From positions 6,634,001-6,698,000 of the forward strand of contig CAVNZM010000008.1 of the NCBI GenBank assembly GCA_963693365.1: a DNA stretch of 64,000 nt, in the 5' to 3' direction. The DNA comes from Amoebidium appalachense. Taxonomy: Eukaryota; Ichthyosporea. A model generated the notes under the pieces. The model was not told the origin of the DNA, searched no databases, and saw nothing but the letters and a program-made list of their open reading frames with translations. Positions 63,772 through 64,000 of the stretch are shown here, piece after piece; position 1 is the first letter of the stretch, and the number at the start of each line of letters is the position of its first letter. The translations under genes and the position numbers were made by a program.

Positions 63772-63916
63772 TCTACTATAGGGGCCTTCTTGGCATCTAT
63801 TACTAGTGTGGGTGTGTTGGCTACGAGTGTGCGGTGCCAGCGTGGTATCTCTGAGTCGTGTTTGAGTGTAAAACTAACGCTGTTGTATGTCTCACGTCTA
63901 TGGTGTGGACCTGTGG

Positions 63917-64000
63917 TGTCGTGGCAACATACAGTGTGTATATGAACTACTCTAACTATCTGCACGCTTAAAGGGGCTCGAAACCGTGTATACGTATAAA
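63917..64000 (-). repeat. Partial LTR of the gypsy element (continues past the window)
   Basis: Begins TGTCGTGGCAAC, the reverse complement of the LTR end at 59040-59062, and shares AACTACTCTAACTATCTGCA with it. About 6 differences in 84 bases, so it is older than the nested element's LTR pair. Confidence 0.85.

Overview
The window is nuclear DNA of a eukaryote with intron-rich genes. Five conserved protein-coding genes could be read exon by exon: an RBBP4/MSI1-type WD40 histone chaperone (runs off the left edge), mitochondrial ribosomal protein bS16m, a Rab8-type GTPase, a GMC-family FAD oxidoreductase and a Rac-type Rho GTPase. They hold 21 introns of about 0.4-1.6 kb. Nearly all intron and intergenic DNA is simple sequence: (TG)n/(CA)n, pure G or C tracts of 20-80 bases, G- or C-rich low complexity, and (GA)n. 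A true Rac together with Rab8 suggests an opisthokont or amoebozoan relative. A holozoan protist with expanded introns, such as an ichthyosporean, is my best guess, held with low confidence.

Layout. 1-6348: RBBP4-like gene (-), exons scattered among (TG)n and G tracts, with a 39-bp minisatellite in one intron. 6349-8827: intergenic. 8828-11751: MRPS16 (-), four exons. 11752-20115: about 8 kb with no recognisable gene, two small ORFs of unknown status, microsatellites and copies of a dispersed repeat. 20116-24267: RAB8 (+), five exons, with decayed copies of exon 1 and exon 3 ends inside its own introns. 24268-26092: convergent intergenic gap with a degenerate tandem repeat. 26093-33242: GMC oxidoreductase (-), eight exons, 555 codons. 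33243-37563: simple repeats and a decayed hAT transposase end. 37564-38280: intronless gene for a secreted, Thr/Pro-rich, probably GPI-anchored protein (+). 38281-44607: simple repeats and a near-perfect 19-copy 87-bp minisatellite. 44608-47399: RAC (-), three exons. 49010-49445: a probable two-exon small membrane protein (-). 49984-50116: a probable first exon of an unknown + strand gene. From 50.2 kb to the right edge: nested transposons.

The transposon block is layered. A decayed Ty3/gypsy element on the - strand (gag, protease, RT, RNase H, integrase; part of its LTR at the right edge) is split inside gag by a 7.08-kb insertion with 37-bp terminal inverted repeats and an AAC target duplication (55974-63053). 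That insertion carries a younger 2.7-kb non-autonomous LTR element (58458-61157) with nearly identical LTRs, of the same LTR family as the gypsy element, placed in a poly(G) tract. At the other end the integrase runs into a pogo/Tigger-like transposase fragment.

The most unusual signals are these: splice sites built from microsatellites ((CA)n-CAG acceptors, (GT)n donors, one acceptor behind a pure A tract); repeated ectopic copies of exon ends inside RAB8 introns; a dispersed G-tract-associated repeat family; the fixed order of TG runs before G runs; and the nested transposon structure. The conserved genes are housekeeping genes and do not form an operon or an obvious pathway.
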